Below are positions 44,339 through 52,221 of a DNA stretch of 64,000 nt, piece after piece; position 1 is the stretch's first letter; each line of letters begins with the position of its first letter. The stretch is from Shewanella litorisediminis. Lineage in GTDB: Bacteria > Pseudomonadota > Gammaproteobacteria > Enterobacterales > Shewanellaceae. The stretch is taken from NCBI RefSeq assembly GCF_016834455.1, contig NZ_CP069213.1, forward strand, positions 2,170,501 to 2,234,500. The letters are read 5' to 3'. The position numbers were made by a program, and so were the translations under genes. The notes under the pieces were generated by a model. The model was not told where the DNA came from, made no database searches, and was given only the letters and a program-made list of their open reading frames with translations.

Positions 44339-44737
44339 TCAATTCAGCACCTTGTATCCTCTGTTTATCATACAAGACTTAAGAACCTGATCCTTCTCGT
44401 ACTCGTATTCCTCTTCAATTCGCCGCCGCTCGGCGCCTTTCTTCAGCAGGGTACCAGCAATACCAATACCCGCGCCGGTTTTGGCGCCATCAGAGCCACT
44501 GCCACCGGTCACACCACCGATTACCGCGCCTGCTGCTGCGCCCTTAACCGCGCCTCTTAAAATGCCACCGGAAGAGCCTTCCCGCTTTTCAACCTGAGTC
44601 GACAGCGCGGTACACTGCTGTAAATCATAGGCATACTGCTTTTCATCCACCCCTTGGGGGTCCACTATCACGTTAGCAGCGGCGTTACCGGCAAACATCA
44701 ACATCATCAAGTTAGCCGCATAAAAAAACGTTTTCAT
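44339..44737 (-). CDS. Glycine-zipper envelope protein
   Basis: 132 residues from the ATG at 44737 (GGAGG five bases upstream); the longer frame lacks a signal. Signal peptide 1-20 (GNAAAN). A glycine-zipper helix pair follows at about 60-100 (GILRGAVKGAAAGAVIGGVTGG, then GAKTGAGIGIAG), a membrane-interacting motif common in 17-kDa antigen and YMGG-like proteins. The C-terminus is highly charged (RRRIEEEYEYEKDQ). No lipobox is seen. Function unknown, probably in the outer envelope; it shares the region with two lipoproteins and a barrel protein but is separated from them by non-coding DNA. Confidence 0.75.
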   Translation of the reverse strand: MKTFFYAANLMMLMFAGNAAANVIVDPQGVDEKQYAYDLQQCTALSTQVEKREGSSGGILRGAVKGAAAGAVIGGVTGGSGSDGAKTGAGIGIAGTLLKKGAERRRIEEEYEYEKDQVLKSCMINRGYKVLN

Positions 44738-44821
44738 TTTTGCCTCCGTCCAGTCCTCCCCCCCCAACTGAAAGCCGTTCAAGCGCATCATGTGTCAGGC
44801 GAGCTGCATTGCTGTTTCAGT

Positions 44822-44894
44822 GTACTAGCTCAGACCTGATCTGACAGTTACCCGATTTTGGGGTGCCGTTGTCAGATCAAGTCACGACTAATAC
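44822..44894. repeat. 73-bp palindromic repeat element, copy 2
   Basis: Aligns without gaps to the copy at 23088-23160; the first 44 bp have five mismatches. Ends are imperfect inverted repeats (GTACTAGC and GACTAATAC). It has an inner inverted repeat GATCTGAC/GTCAGATC around a CCC-GATTTT-GGGG core. Lies between the glycine-zipper and lipoprotein genes. Confidence 0.75.
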
Positions 44895-44929
44895 AATTAA
44901 CCTTCATCACAGAGGTTATTAAGCTTCCA

Positions 44930-45298
44930 CTAGAGACATTCTTTAATAATGTACCCATCATCTTCAGAATCTTTCTTCAGCGATGAAAGTTCTAAAAAAC
45001 CCAAAGTCAGGGCTTTATCCGTATCGACTTGCGCTATGGCTAAAATATTGATGTCCGCAGTCGGTGCACCACAAACTGATATCATCGCTGTCTGGGTTAA
45101 TTCACCACATTGTTTTGATGTTACGTTAATTCCTTCTGATACCAGTTTTTGCGCTGACACATTAATAGAGGACGAATTATTTTCGCACTGTTTATAACCA
45201 GATGACTCATAGACATACGAAGTACCTACTTCAGTTGATTGTATGTTACAACCAGCCGCGAGAAACGCAAAAACGTAAAATAACGACCGTAATGACAT
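44930..45298 (-). CDS. Small lipoprotein of unknown function (paralogue 2)
   Basis: 122 residues from the ATG at 45298 (GAGGTGGAAC leader). Lipobox FAFLAAGC. Shares with paralogue 1 the segments SYVYESSG, KQCENN, SAQKL, KQCGELT, VCGAP and TDKALTLGF, and the four cysteines. The more charged C-terminus (KKDSEDDGYIIKECL) is slightly longer. Its promoter side is occupied about 110 bp upstream by an IS903-like element, which may alter expression. Function unknown; two copies suggest duplication with retention. The downstream side borders the 73-bp repeat. Confidence 0.7.
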   Translation of the reverse strand: MSLRSLFYVFAFLAAGCNIQSTEVGTSYVYESSGYKQCENNSSSINVSAQKLVSEGINVTSKQCGELTQTAMISVCGAPTADINILAIAQVDTDKALTLGFLELSSLKKDSEDDGYIIKECL

Positions 45299-45410
45299 GT
45301 TCCACCTCAATTAATACATTAAAATTCAATAAAATACATTCCACATCGCCCTGCATATTAACCAGAAACCCAATGACATGGCAACAGTGTCATTGTAGTG
45401 CAATGTAGAG

Positions 45411-46467
45411 GGGCGTTGTTGATCAAATCATTGCGCGGATAGCAACTGCCCCAAGGTCTTGCTTGGTTTAACGACCAGCGCCCCTTGAAGGCATTCCCAA
45501 GCTCAGCATTTTGTTCATGGCCTTAACTCCAGCTAAGGCTTCGCCAACCTGGGCGTTGTAGTCTCGCAGCGTCAGGGTCGGGCTTATCAGCTGTTTGTAT
45601 CGGTACATTGCGGTTTCCGCCAGCGACCTTTTACCGTAGTGATGTTGCTGCTTCCAGTCAGATAAGCTACCTGCTTTAAGTGCATCCACGGCCTCATTGC
45701 GAATATGGTCTTTGGACCAGTAGCCCGCATTCGACCTCGGCGGTATCACTGCTTTTATCCCTTTATTTTTAAGTAGCTTGTGGCAGGCTTTGGTGTCATA
45801 TGCGCCATCGGCAGAGACTTGCTCTATGCGACGACGCAGCGGCTTGAGTAAGGTGCCCAGCACTTCATTGTCGCCGACGCTATCAAGACTGACTTCCGCC
45901 GCAATAATGGCATGTGTTTGGGCATCGACGGCCAAATGCAGCTTGCGCCAAACGCGGCGCTTTTCTTTGCCATGCTTACGGATTTTCCATTCGCCTTCGC
46001 CAAAGATTTTCAAGCCTGTGGCATCGATAACGACATGGGCAATCGCGCCATGACTCGGCGATCGGTAGGCAATTTTCACGGTTTTAGCTCGCTTGCTGAG
46101 GCAGCTATAGTCCGGTGAGGTCAAGGGAACATCCATCAGCTTAAACAAGGAATTAATGAACCCCTCTGTGGCGCGCAACGACAAGCCAAAAACGCTTTTC
46201 AGCATCAGAGCGACTTCAATCGCATGGTCAGTAAACTGAAAACCGCGCCCCCGACCACCATGATGCTGATGGCATAACCAGCCCTTAATGGCTGCGTCAT
46301 CCATCCAAAAGGTCAATGAACCGCGATTGCGCAAACTCTGGTTGTACTCAGGCCAGTTAATGATTTTGTGCTTGGCTTTACCCATGATGATGACTCTGTC
46401 AGTCTGTGCTGAAAGATCTGATCACCGGCGCCTGAAATGGTTCAAAAAGATTTAATCAACAACGCCT
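45411..46467 (-). mobile_element. IS903-like insertion sequence (IS5 family), complete
   Basis: About 1057 bp with terminal inverted repeats GGCGTTGTTGATCAAATC (from 45412) and its near-identical partner ending at 46466 (one mismatch). The flanks carry the direct repeat AATGTAGA (45402-45409 and 46468-46475), a probable target duplication of 8-9 bp. It holds one intact transposase gene. Length, ends and target size match the IS903 subgroup. The near-perfect ends suggest recent insertion. Confidence 0.88.
45468..46385 (-). CDS. IS5-family (IS903 subgroup) transposase
   Basis: 305 residues, intact. DDE-type RNase H-fold transposase that cuts and joins the IS ends. Visible catalytic regions: the first Asp in VVIDATGL, the second Asp in VSADGAYDT, and the Glu in the Y-(2)-R-(3)-E-(6)-K-type segment (YGKRSLAETAMYRYK). 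The N-terminal part (WPEYNQSLRNRGSLTFW) is typical of the family. ATG start is 82 bp inside the right end of the element, and transcription runs leftwards. No frameshift is seen, so the element may still be active. Confidence 0.93.
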   Translation of the reverse strand: MGKAKHKIINWPEYNQSLRNRGSLTFWMDDAAIKGWLCHQHHGGRGRGFQFTDHAIEVALMLKSVFGLSLRATEGFINSLFKLMDVPLTSPDYSCLSKRAKTVKIAYRSPSHGAIAHVVIDATGLKIFGEGEWKIRKHGKEKRRVWRKLHLAVDAQTHAIIAAEVSLDSVGDNEVLGTLLKPLRRRIEQVSADGAYDTKACHKLLKNKGIKAVIPPRSNAGYWSKDHIRNEAVDALKAGSLSDWKQQHHYGKRSLAETAMYRYKQLISPTLTLRDYNAQVGEALAGVKAMNKMLSLGMPSRGAGR

Positions 46468-46663
46468 AATGTAGACCGAATTTTTTGGCTAATACTCGAC
46501 TCTACTCTGATGCTTTGACCTCTTCCTCAAAATTAAGACCAAGATCTTGATGAAACACCGATACACTGAGAGGCAGCGATTAAAGCGTGGGTTTGAGTCA
46601 CCCACTGGTCACGAGATGGTCACGGTCACGGACCGTGATATTAAAAGTATGAGACGTAAAAAC
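46468..46663. other. Spacer between the IS and the tRNA terminator
   Basis: Contains a hairpin CACGGTC-ACG-GACCGTG (46621-46637). An ORF here runs antisense across the tRNA and is not a gene. Confidence 0.4.
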
Positions 46664-46692
46664 AAAAAAGCCCCGCTATTTCTAGCGAAGCT
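46664..46692 (-). terminator. Terminator of tRNA-Asp
   Basis: On the minus strand: AAGCTTCGCTA, loop GAAA, TAGCGGGGCTT (two G-T pairs), followed by T residues (46669-46664). Confidence 0.8.
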
Positions 46693-46703
46693 TCTTCTGA
46701 CAT

Positions 46704-46780
46704 TGGCGGAGCGGACGGGACTCGAACCCGCGACCCCCGGCGTGACAGGCCGGTATTCTAACCAACTGAACTACCGCTCC
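46704..46780 (-). tRNA. tRNA-Asp (GTC)
   Basis: 77 nt including an encoded CCA. Acceptor arms GGAGCGG and CCGCTCC pair fully, the discriminator base is G, the D loop is GTTCAGTTGGTTAGAAT, the anticodon loop is CCTGTCACG with anticodon GTC, and the T arm is CGGGTTCGAGTCCCG. It reads leftwards with its own terminator. Confidence 0.97.
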
Positions 46781-46891
46781 CCAATTGATGCGCGAATCAT
46801 ACCCGCAACATTTTAGCTTGGTCAATAGATCTGCTTTTCACTTCAAACCATTAGCTCAAATTTCAACCAGTGCTATTGCCACGCTTCACCC

Positions 46892-48211
46892 TTAGTCTTC
46901 TGGCAGGGTCAAGTCGATGTCGTCCAAGGTTTCTTTCATGGATTTGGATGATTTGTCCTGATTGGCGGCCTCAAGAGCTGCTGCCTCAAGGGCTTTTTTC
47001 AATGCCTGACGTTTACGCCAGAAAATGATTGCGACTATGCCCAGCAGCAGTAACACCAGGTTAACGCCAATGATGACCATCATGGCACTTTCTTTGGCCT
47101 TGGCCTCCTCGGCAGCGGCAATTGCCGCTTCCCGGGCAGCAATTTCCTCCGGATTGGGAGGCGGAGCTGGTGGCTCGATGAGATTAAAGAATTTTTCCGG
47201 CAAACTCAGGACAATCTCACGGCCGGTCACAGTGGTAGAAAACGCTTCACCTTTAATGCGATAGCTGCCGAACTCATGTACTTCCGGGAGCAAAAATTCA
47301 TTTTGCCCTTCTGTGAGTCCTGAAAACGTAATTGGCAGCTGGAGTCCCGCAGGGCCAACCAATTCCAGCTCAAGATGGGTTTCAGCAAGTTGCAGTGATT
47401 CGGCATCGATGCTGACACTCATACGATAGGGCGACGTGAGCGGGTCATCCGGTTCAATAAGCTGAAGACTGATCGGATGTTTGGAGAGGATGACCGCCAT
47501 TTCTTCTTCACGTTCGAAGACATTGTTTCGAGCCTGAACAGTGAACTTGTAATGGCCCCAGGGTTGATTCAGGTTAATGGTGCCGGTAAATATGCCGTCA
47601 TCGGGCCTTTCATCCAAACCTTCACCGTCATCTTTGTAGCTGCCCACAGTCAAAGTACCGGCGGCAAAGTTTTCATCCCCTGGCTGATGATCGCTCACAA
47701 ATCGGGCCACCCACTCTACCAGATAATCCAAACCCGGCATTCTGATACGCTGTTCATCTCCCATGAGTCGGGCGGTGATTTTTATGCGTTCCCCCTGAAA
47801 CAGGGGCTGTGGTAAGGGGTCTATCTCCACCGAGAGCTTACTTAACATGTACAGCGTTGAGCCCTTGGACACCTTACCCACCAACTGCCAGGGGCCGGGC
47901 TGCGGATTCTCGATGGAAATAATGTCGCCGGTCACCCCGTCGGTCCATTTAACTGTTTCTGGGTGCCTGGAGGCGTACCATTTACTGCCATCGGGCAACA
48001 CAATCACCACGGGTGCACTGCCGTAGTCACGCTGAATCACCAGCGTCAGACTCTCCACCATATGGTCGATGCGAAAACGGTTTTTAAGCTCCCGCGCCTG
48101 CTCTTTAGGCACGACATCAGCAAGCACGGGCATGGCCTGTACACAGGCCAGCACAAACAACAGTAACAGTTGCAAGGCTTTCAACAAGGTGATTATCCCC
48201 GCCAGAGGCAT
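46892..48211 (-). CDS. TIGR03503-like membrane-anchored periplasmic protein
   Basis: 439 residues. Signal/anchor at the N-terminus (ALQLLLLFVLACVQAMPVLAD), a large periplasmic region (about 35-375) with repeated beta-sandwich segments (PVVIVLPDGSKWYAS, DGIFTGTINLNQPWGHYKFTVQA), one membrane helix near the C-terminus (about 380-400, MVIIGVNLVLLLLGIVAIIFW) and a charged cytoplasmic tail (KALEAAALEAAN, DDIDLTLPED). Matches my memory of the TIGR03503 family of Vibrio and Shewanella, whose function is unknown. Its first 19 bp overlap the end of dnaQ, so it is translated from the same transcript. The Ala/Glu-rich stretch before the helix is likely a linker. Confidence 0.75.
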   Translation of the reverse strand: MPLAGIITLLKALQLLLLFVLACVQAMPVLADVVPKEQARELKNRFRIDHMVESLTLVIQRDYGSAPVVIVLPDGSKWYASRHPETVKWTDGVTGDIISIENPQPGPWQLVGKVSKGSTLYMLSKLSVEIDPLPQPLFQGERIKITARLMGDEQRIRMPGLDYLVEWVARFVSDHQPGDENFAAGTLTVGSYKDDGEGLDERPDDGIFTGTINLNQPWGHYKFTVQARNNVFEREEEMAVILSKHPISLQLIEPDDPLTSPYRMSVSIDAESLQLAETHLELELVGPAGLQLPITFSGLTEGQNEFLLPEVHEFGSYRIKGEAFSTTVTGREIVLSLPEKFFNLIEPPAPPPNPEEIAAREAAIAAAEEAKAKESAMMVIIGVNLVLLLLGIVAIIFWRKRQALKKALEAAALEAANQDKSSKSMKETLDDIDLTLPED

Positions 48212-48921
48212 TTGCCCGATTTGCCTACCAAATCAAGCCGTTTTTCATGGTTACCCAGTTCATCGGCCGTGGCTCTGACAACTTTAAGGCTGGGGCGATT
48301 GGTATCCAGTCGGATAATCCCCCCCTGCTCCTGAGAACCTTCATCGGCGTTCAAATTAAACTTGGTCTGGCCGCCCGTCATCACCAGATAGACATCAGCC
48401 AGGATCTCGGCATCGAGCAAAGCGCCGTGGTAAGTCCGGCGGGTGTTGTCGATACCGTAGCGCTTACAGAGCGCATCGAGGTTGTTTTTCTGCCCCGGGT
48501 GCAGATACTTGGCAATGGCAAGGGAGTCAAGCACGGTGCAGATGTCTTCAACTTTGGGTCCCTGAGGCACCAACATCGAAAACTCATGATTGATAAAGCT
48601 CATATCGAACGAGGCGTTATGCGCCACCAGTTCGGCCCCACGGATAAATTCCAGAAACCCGCCAACGATTTCATGGAATCGGGGTTCGCCTGCCACCCGT
48701 TCGTTGGTAATGCCGTGCACCGCGATGGCTTCTTCATCAATCGCCTGACCTGGATTGATATATTGATGGAAGGTGCGCCCGGTTAAGCGTCGGTTGACCA
48801 CTTCCACACAGCCAATTTCGATGATCCTGTGGCCGAGATAAACGGCACCGGCGCCCTGATTCATACCTGTGGTTTCGGTATCGAGGATGATCTGCCTTTC
48901 GGCGTTTGAAATGATATTCAT
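48193..48921 (-). CDS. dnaQ: DNA polymerase III epsilon subunit (3'-5' proofreading exonuclease)
   Basis: 242 residues. Removes mispaired 3' nucleotides in the DNA polymerase III core with alpha and theta. DEDDh motifs: Asp14 and Glu16 (LDTETTG), Asp106 (HNASFDMSF), His165 and Asp170 (YHGALLDAEILAD). The C-terminal ~50 residues, after the exonuclease fold, are the tail that binds the alpha subunit. Length equals that of E. coli DnaQ (243). Divergent from rnhA across a 71-bp gap, an arrangement conserved in enterobacteria and vibrios, where overlapping promoters drive both. The end overlaps the next gene by 19 bp. Confidence 0.98.
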   Translation of the reverse strand: MNIISNAERQIILDTETTGMNQGAGAVYLGHRIIEIGCVEVVNRRLTGRTFHQYINPGQAIDEEAIAVHGITNERVAGEPRFHEIVGGFLEFIRGAELVAHNASFDMSFINHEFSMLVPQGPKVEDICTVLDSLAIAKYLHPGQKNNLDALCKRYGIDNTRRTYHGALLDAEILADVYLVMTGGQTKFNLNADEGSQEQGGIIRLDTNRPSLKVVRATADELGNHEKRLDLVGKSGKCLWRG

Positions 48922-48992
48922 AGGTAATTCTGGCCTTTAGGAGGCAAAAAACGGTTATACTCGCCGGGAATTCTGACTATGGTAACAACTTG

Positions 48993-49463
48993 ATGAGCGA
49001 ACTGAAACAGATCCGCATCTACACCGACGGCTCCTGTCTGGGTAACCCCGGTCCCGGTGGATACGGCGTGGTCATGATCTATAAGCAGCACCGCAAGGAA
49101 CTGGCGGATGGTTTTGCCCTGACAACCAACAACCGCATGGAGCTGCTGGCCCCCATAGTGGCATTGGAAAGTCTTAAAGAGCCCTGCAATGTGATCCTCA
49201 CCAGCGACAGCCAGTATATGCGTCAGGGTATTACCGAATGGATCCATGGCTGGAAAAAAAAGGGGTGGGTAACTGCCAGTAAAACACCGGTCAAGAACGT
49301 GGATCTGTGGCAACGCCTCGACGCTGCCGCGGCCAAACACAATGTGGATTGGCGCTGGGTAAAGGGCCACGCGGGCCACACTGAAAACGAACGCTGCGAT
49401 ACCCTGGCCCGGGAAGCGGCCGAAGCCAAGCCCACCCAAATCGACGAGGGCTATCAGCCCTGA
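48993..49463 (+). CDS. rnhA: Ribonuclease HI
   Basis: 156 residues from the ATG at 48993 (an in-frame TTG just before it is less likely). Cleaves the RNA strand of RNA-DNA hybrids, removing primers and R-loops. Catalytic residues: Asp12 ([12 protein letters not shown]), Glu50 (NRMELLA), Asp72 (TSDSQYM), with His126 and Asp136 ([12 protein letters not shown]). Length and motifs match E. coli RNase HI (155). A TATACT -10-like box lies at 48956-48961 in the shared 71-bp gap with dnaQ. No ribosome site of note. Confidence 0.98.
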   Translation: MSELKQIRIYTDGSCLGNPGPGGYGVVMIYKQHRKELADGFALTTNNRMELLAPIVALESLKEPCNVILTSDSQYMRQGITEWIHGWKKKGWVTASKTPVKNVDLWQRLDAAAAKHNVDWRWVKGHAGHTENERCDTLAREAAEAKPTQIDEGYQP

Positions 49464-49504
49464 AACTCAGTTGTCATACCCATGGGCTCGGCGGCGCGTA
49501 GCCG

Positions 49505-50413
49505 CTATCCCTCCGGCCTGTCCTGAATGTTGAAAAAATTCCGGCAAAACGTCACAAATGCATTGGCAAGCGCCGTGGGTTGACGGCTTTTGTGGCGGAT
49601 TAAAAAGAAAGGCCGGGTGATGGAAAGTCCGGCAACCTCAATCAAAGCCAGCTCTCGGCGTACCAGTTCCCGTTCAAGCGCTAGCTCAGATAATACGCCA
49701 AGTCCGGCGCCCTGTTTTACCGCCAGTTTGATGGCGTCGGCGGTGGAAAAACAAAACCGCGCCTCGGGATGCAGCCCAAGTGCATGGGCCGCATTGACGA
49801 AATGTTCCCGGGTCCCTGAGCCTTCTTCCCTCAGCACCCAGTGCTGCTGCCTGAGTTCATCCACCGAAACCCTGGTGCCCGCAAGAGGGTGCGCCGGATG
49901 ACAAAACACACACAAGTGATCCTGATGCCAGGCACTGACATCCAGTCTGCGATCCACACAATGCCCTTCAATGAAGCCAAGCTCCACCTCAAAGTTAGCG
50001 ACCTGCTCTATAACAGCAGAGGTATTGTGGATTGACACGTCCACCAGAGCATCCAGATGTTGCTGACCGAAAGCCACCGCGGCTTTGGCCAACAAAAAAT
50101 TGCCAATGGTGGTACTGGCACCGACTTTAAGCTCACCGGCAAGTACGGTTCCGCTGGCACTAAACAAGGTTTCAACCCTTGATGCCTGGGCCAGAAGCTC
50201 GGTGGCCAGTGGCAGCAATTGTGCGCCCTGAGCGTTGAGTCTGAGGCGGTTGCCGACACGTTCAAAGAGTCTCACTGAAAGCTGTTTTTCAAGCTCAGAA
50301 AGCGCCATAGAGGCCGCGGGTCCCGTCATCCCAAGCCATTGGGCGGCTTTACTCACCTGCCCCGCACGGGCAATGGCTTCAAAGACCTCAAGCTGCCTGA
50401 GGGTCATTTTCAT
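49505..50413 (-). CDS. LysR-family transcription regulator, YeiE-like
   Basis: 302 residues from the ATG at 50413. N-terminal winged helix (about 1-60, LRQLEVFEAIARAGQVSKAAQWLGMTG), then the LysR effector domain (about 90-290) with ASTTIGNFLL, FIEGHC and REEGSGTRE, which recall YeiE and CbbR-type regulators. The effector is unknown; YeiE in enterics has been linked to sulfite and flagellar control. The start overlaps the stop of the methyltransferase gene in ATGA, so the two are co-translated, an unusual pairing that suggests the regulator is expressed constitutively with that gene. Confidence 0.88.
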   Translation of the reverse strand: MKMTLRQLEVFEAIARAGQVSKAAQWLGMTGPAASMALSELEKQLSVRLFERVGNRLRLNAQGAQLLPLATELLAQASRVETLFSASGTVLAGELKVGASTTIGNFLLAKAAVAFGQQHLDALVDVSIHNTSAVIEQVANFEVELGFIEGHCVDRRLDVSAWHQDHLCVFCHPAHPLAGTRVSVDELRQQHWVLREEGSGTREHFVNAAHALGLHPEARFCFSTADAIKLAVKQGAGLGVLSELALERELVRRELALIEVAGLSITRPFFLIRHKSRQPTALANAFVTFCRNFFNIQDRPEG

Positions 50414-51132
50414 TGCTCGTTCGCTCCGGCAACCCGGCCAGCACGCCCTGCTGTGGCCGCGGTAGACCACTTGGGTTGGGTGACTTTCCACTTATTCGCA
50501 ACTGGTGTCAGGGGGATATCCACCTTACGTGCCACAAGCACATAAAGGCTGCCGGCGCCGGGAAGCCAGGCGCGAAGAACATCCTGCCAAAACCCGAATC
50601 TGTTCGGATCGCCGATTAACGGGTGATAGAAAAAGCGCTCATCACTTATCACCTGATAACCAAGAACGCTGAGCCAGTCCCGAACCCGTGAAGGCAGAAA
50701 GAAATGACCATGCCAGGGGGCCCGCTGTCGAAAAGAGGGCAATAATTTCCCCAGAAACAGGCTGCTCAAGGGGTTAAAACCGACAATAAATAAATAGCCG
50801 CCGCTGATGAGTACCCGGTCTGCTTCACGCAATATCCGGTAAGGGTCCTCTTCAAATTCCAAAAGCAAACTCATGAGCACGGCATCAATACAGGCGTTTT
50901 GAAAGGGCAACTGATGGAAATCCGCCTGCACACCTGCGCCGGGGGCGCTGTCCAGGGAGATTTGATGGCTGATATTGCAGCCTCTGCTGTCGACTGCCGA
51001 TGAAAAAGCACCGAGTTTCAGTAAATGATAGCCAAACACCTTTGGCCACCAGGCATTCAGGTTGTTTTCAACAGCCGCCTGCAGCTGAGGATGGGCTGGT
51101 AAGGCCTGCCAAGGGGTCGGCGTAACTGTCAT
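50410..51132 (-). CDS. yafS: Class I SAM-dependent methyltransferase, YafS-like
   Basis: 240 residues. SAM-binding Rossmann fold judged from the order of segments: a degenerate motif I region (SRGCNISHQ), motif II acidic residue region (GVQADFHQLPF), motif IV (IDAVLMSLLLEF) and post-motif RILREADRVLISGGYLFIVGFNP, typical of COG0500/UbiE-type enzymes. The acceptor substrate is unknown. The place between rnhA and gloB is exactly that of yafS in E. coli, which supports the family call. ATG start with a weak leader. The end overlaps the LysR start by 4 bp. Confidence 0.8.
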   Translation of the reverse strand: MTVTPTPWQALPAHPQLQAAVENNLNAWWPKVFGYHLLKLGAFSSAVDSRGCNISHQISLDSAPGAGVQADFHQLPFQNACIDAVLMSLLLEFEEDPYRILREADRVLISGGYLFIVGFNPLSSLFLGKLLPSFRQRAPWHGHFFLPSRVRDWLSVLGYQVISDERFFYHPLIGDPNRFGFWQDVLRAWLPGAGSLYVLVARKVDIPLTPVANKWKVTQPKWSTAATAGRAGRVAGANEQ

Positions 51133-51313
51133 GGGCGCTCGATAAAAAGCCTAAACATGGCAGTAGCATACCTTAAATCATTTACCCATTGCACCAAAGG
51201 TCTCCCCAATACAGGGCTCATCTCACCCTCATCCATTAATGGATTTTCACTGTACTTTAATTACGCCGACGTGACACACTCACGCCAGCATTTTTCACCC
51301 CAAGAGCCAAAGC

Positions 51314-52090
51314 ATGTTGAATATTCGCCCCATTCCCGCTTTTGCGGACAACTACATTTGGATGATTGAACTGCCAGATGGCGGTGCGGTTGTGGTCGAC
51401 CCTGGTGAAGCCGGGCCTGTGATAAACACGCTCCAACGCTTGAACCTCTCGTTAACTGCAGTGCTTTTGACCCATCACCACGGCGATCACAATGGTGGCA
51501 TCAGTGAGCTGAGGGATTGGGCCAGGGCGAATGGGCAAGATTTTACCGTCTACGGCGCTGTGACCTCCCTCTACAGTGACATTCCCTGCCGGGACGGCGA
51601 CACGGTCGAGATCTCCGGTCTGTCCAGCCCCATCAGGGTATTGTCGGTACCAGGCCACACCCTGGACCACCTCGCCTTTGTGGTCGACAACGCCCTGTTT
51701 TGTGGAGATACCCTGTTCAGCGGCGGATGTGGCCGATTGTTTGAGGGTGATGCGAGTCAGCTTTACGACTCGTTGGCGAAATTATCTGCCCTTTCAGATG
51801 ACACGCGGGTTTATTGTGCCCACGAGTATACGCTCTCCAACCTGCGCTTTGCGCTGGCAGTGGAACCACACAACCAGTGCCTTCATGACTACGTCGAGCA
51901 GATTAAGGGACTCCGTGAAGCCAACCAGCCTTCGCTGCCGAGCACGCTTGGGACAGAGAAGGCAATCAACCCTTTTCTGAGGGTGAACCAGGCAGCGGTA
52001 AAGACCGCCGTAGCACAACATGCAGGACAAAAAGTCGCGGATGAGGTGACTTGCCTCGCCCTTTTGCGCCGTTGGAAAGACAATTTTTAA
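51314..52090 (+). CDS. gloB: Hydroxyacylglutathione hydrolase (glyoxalase II)
   Basis: 258 residues. Hydrolyses S-lactoylglutathione to D-lactate and glutathione, the last step of methylglyoxal detoxification, in the cytosol. Metallo-beta-lactamase fold with zinc ligands in THHHGDH (His54, His56, Asp58, His59), further His in VPGHTLDH, Asp in FCGDTLF and His in YCAHEYT. C-terminal helical glutathione-binding domain (about 170-258, INPFLRV). Length matches bacterial GloB (about 255). Divergent from the methyltransferase gene and followed 120 bp later by mltD, which matches the gloB-mltD order in E. coli. Confidence 0.97.
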   Translation: MLNIRPIPAFADNYIWMIELPDGGAVVVDPGEAGPVINTLQRLNLSLTAVLLTHHHGDHNGGISELRDWARANGQDFTVYGAVTSLYSDIPCRDGDTVEISGLSSPIRVLSVPGHTLDHLAFVVDNALFCGDTLFSGGCGRLFEGDASQLYDSLAKLSALSDDTRVYCAHEYTLSNLRFALAVEPHNQCLHDYVEQIKGLREANQPSLPSTLGTEKAINPFLRVNQAAVKTAVAQHAGQKVADEVTCLALLRRWKDNF

Positions 52091-52221
52091 CTTTTGCGCT
52101 ACTATGTCGGCCATTTTGCTAATGACATGGAATGACTGCGTCGCCTCCCCGGCGAATGTGCGCCCGAACAACTGCGGGAACGGCATAAAACATAAAAAAT
52201 AACGAGGGTTTGCCTGTTTTC

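Noticed and set aside
46547..46816. 89-codon ORF over the tRNA-Asp region
   Set aside because: Reads antisense through the tRNA; the LAERTGLEPATP-type peptide is a known artefact of antisense tRNA translation.
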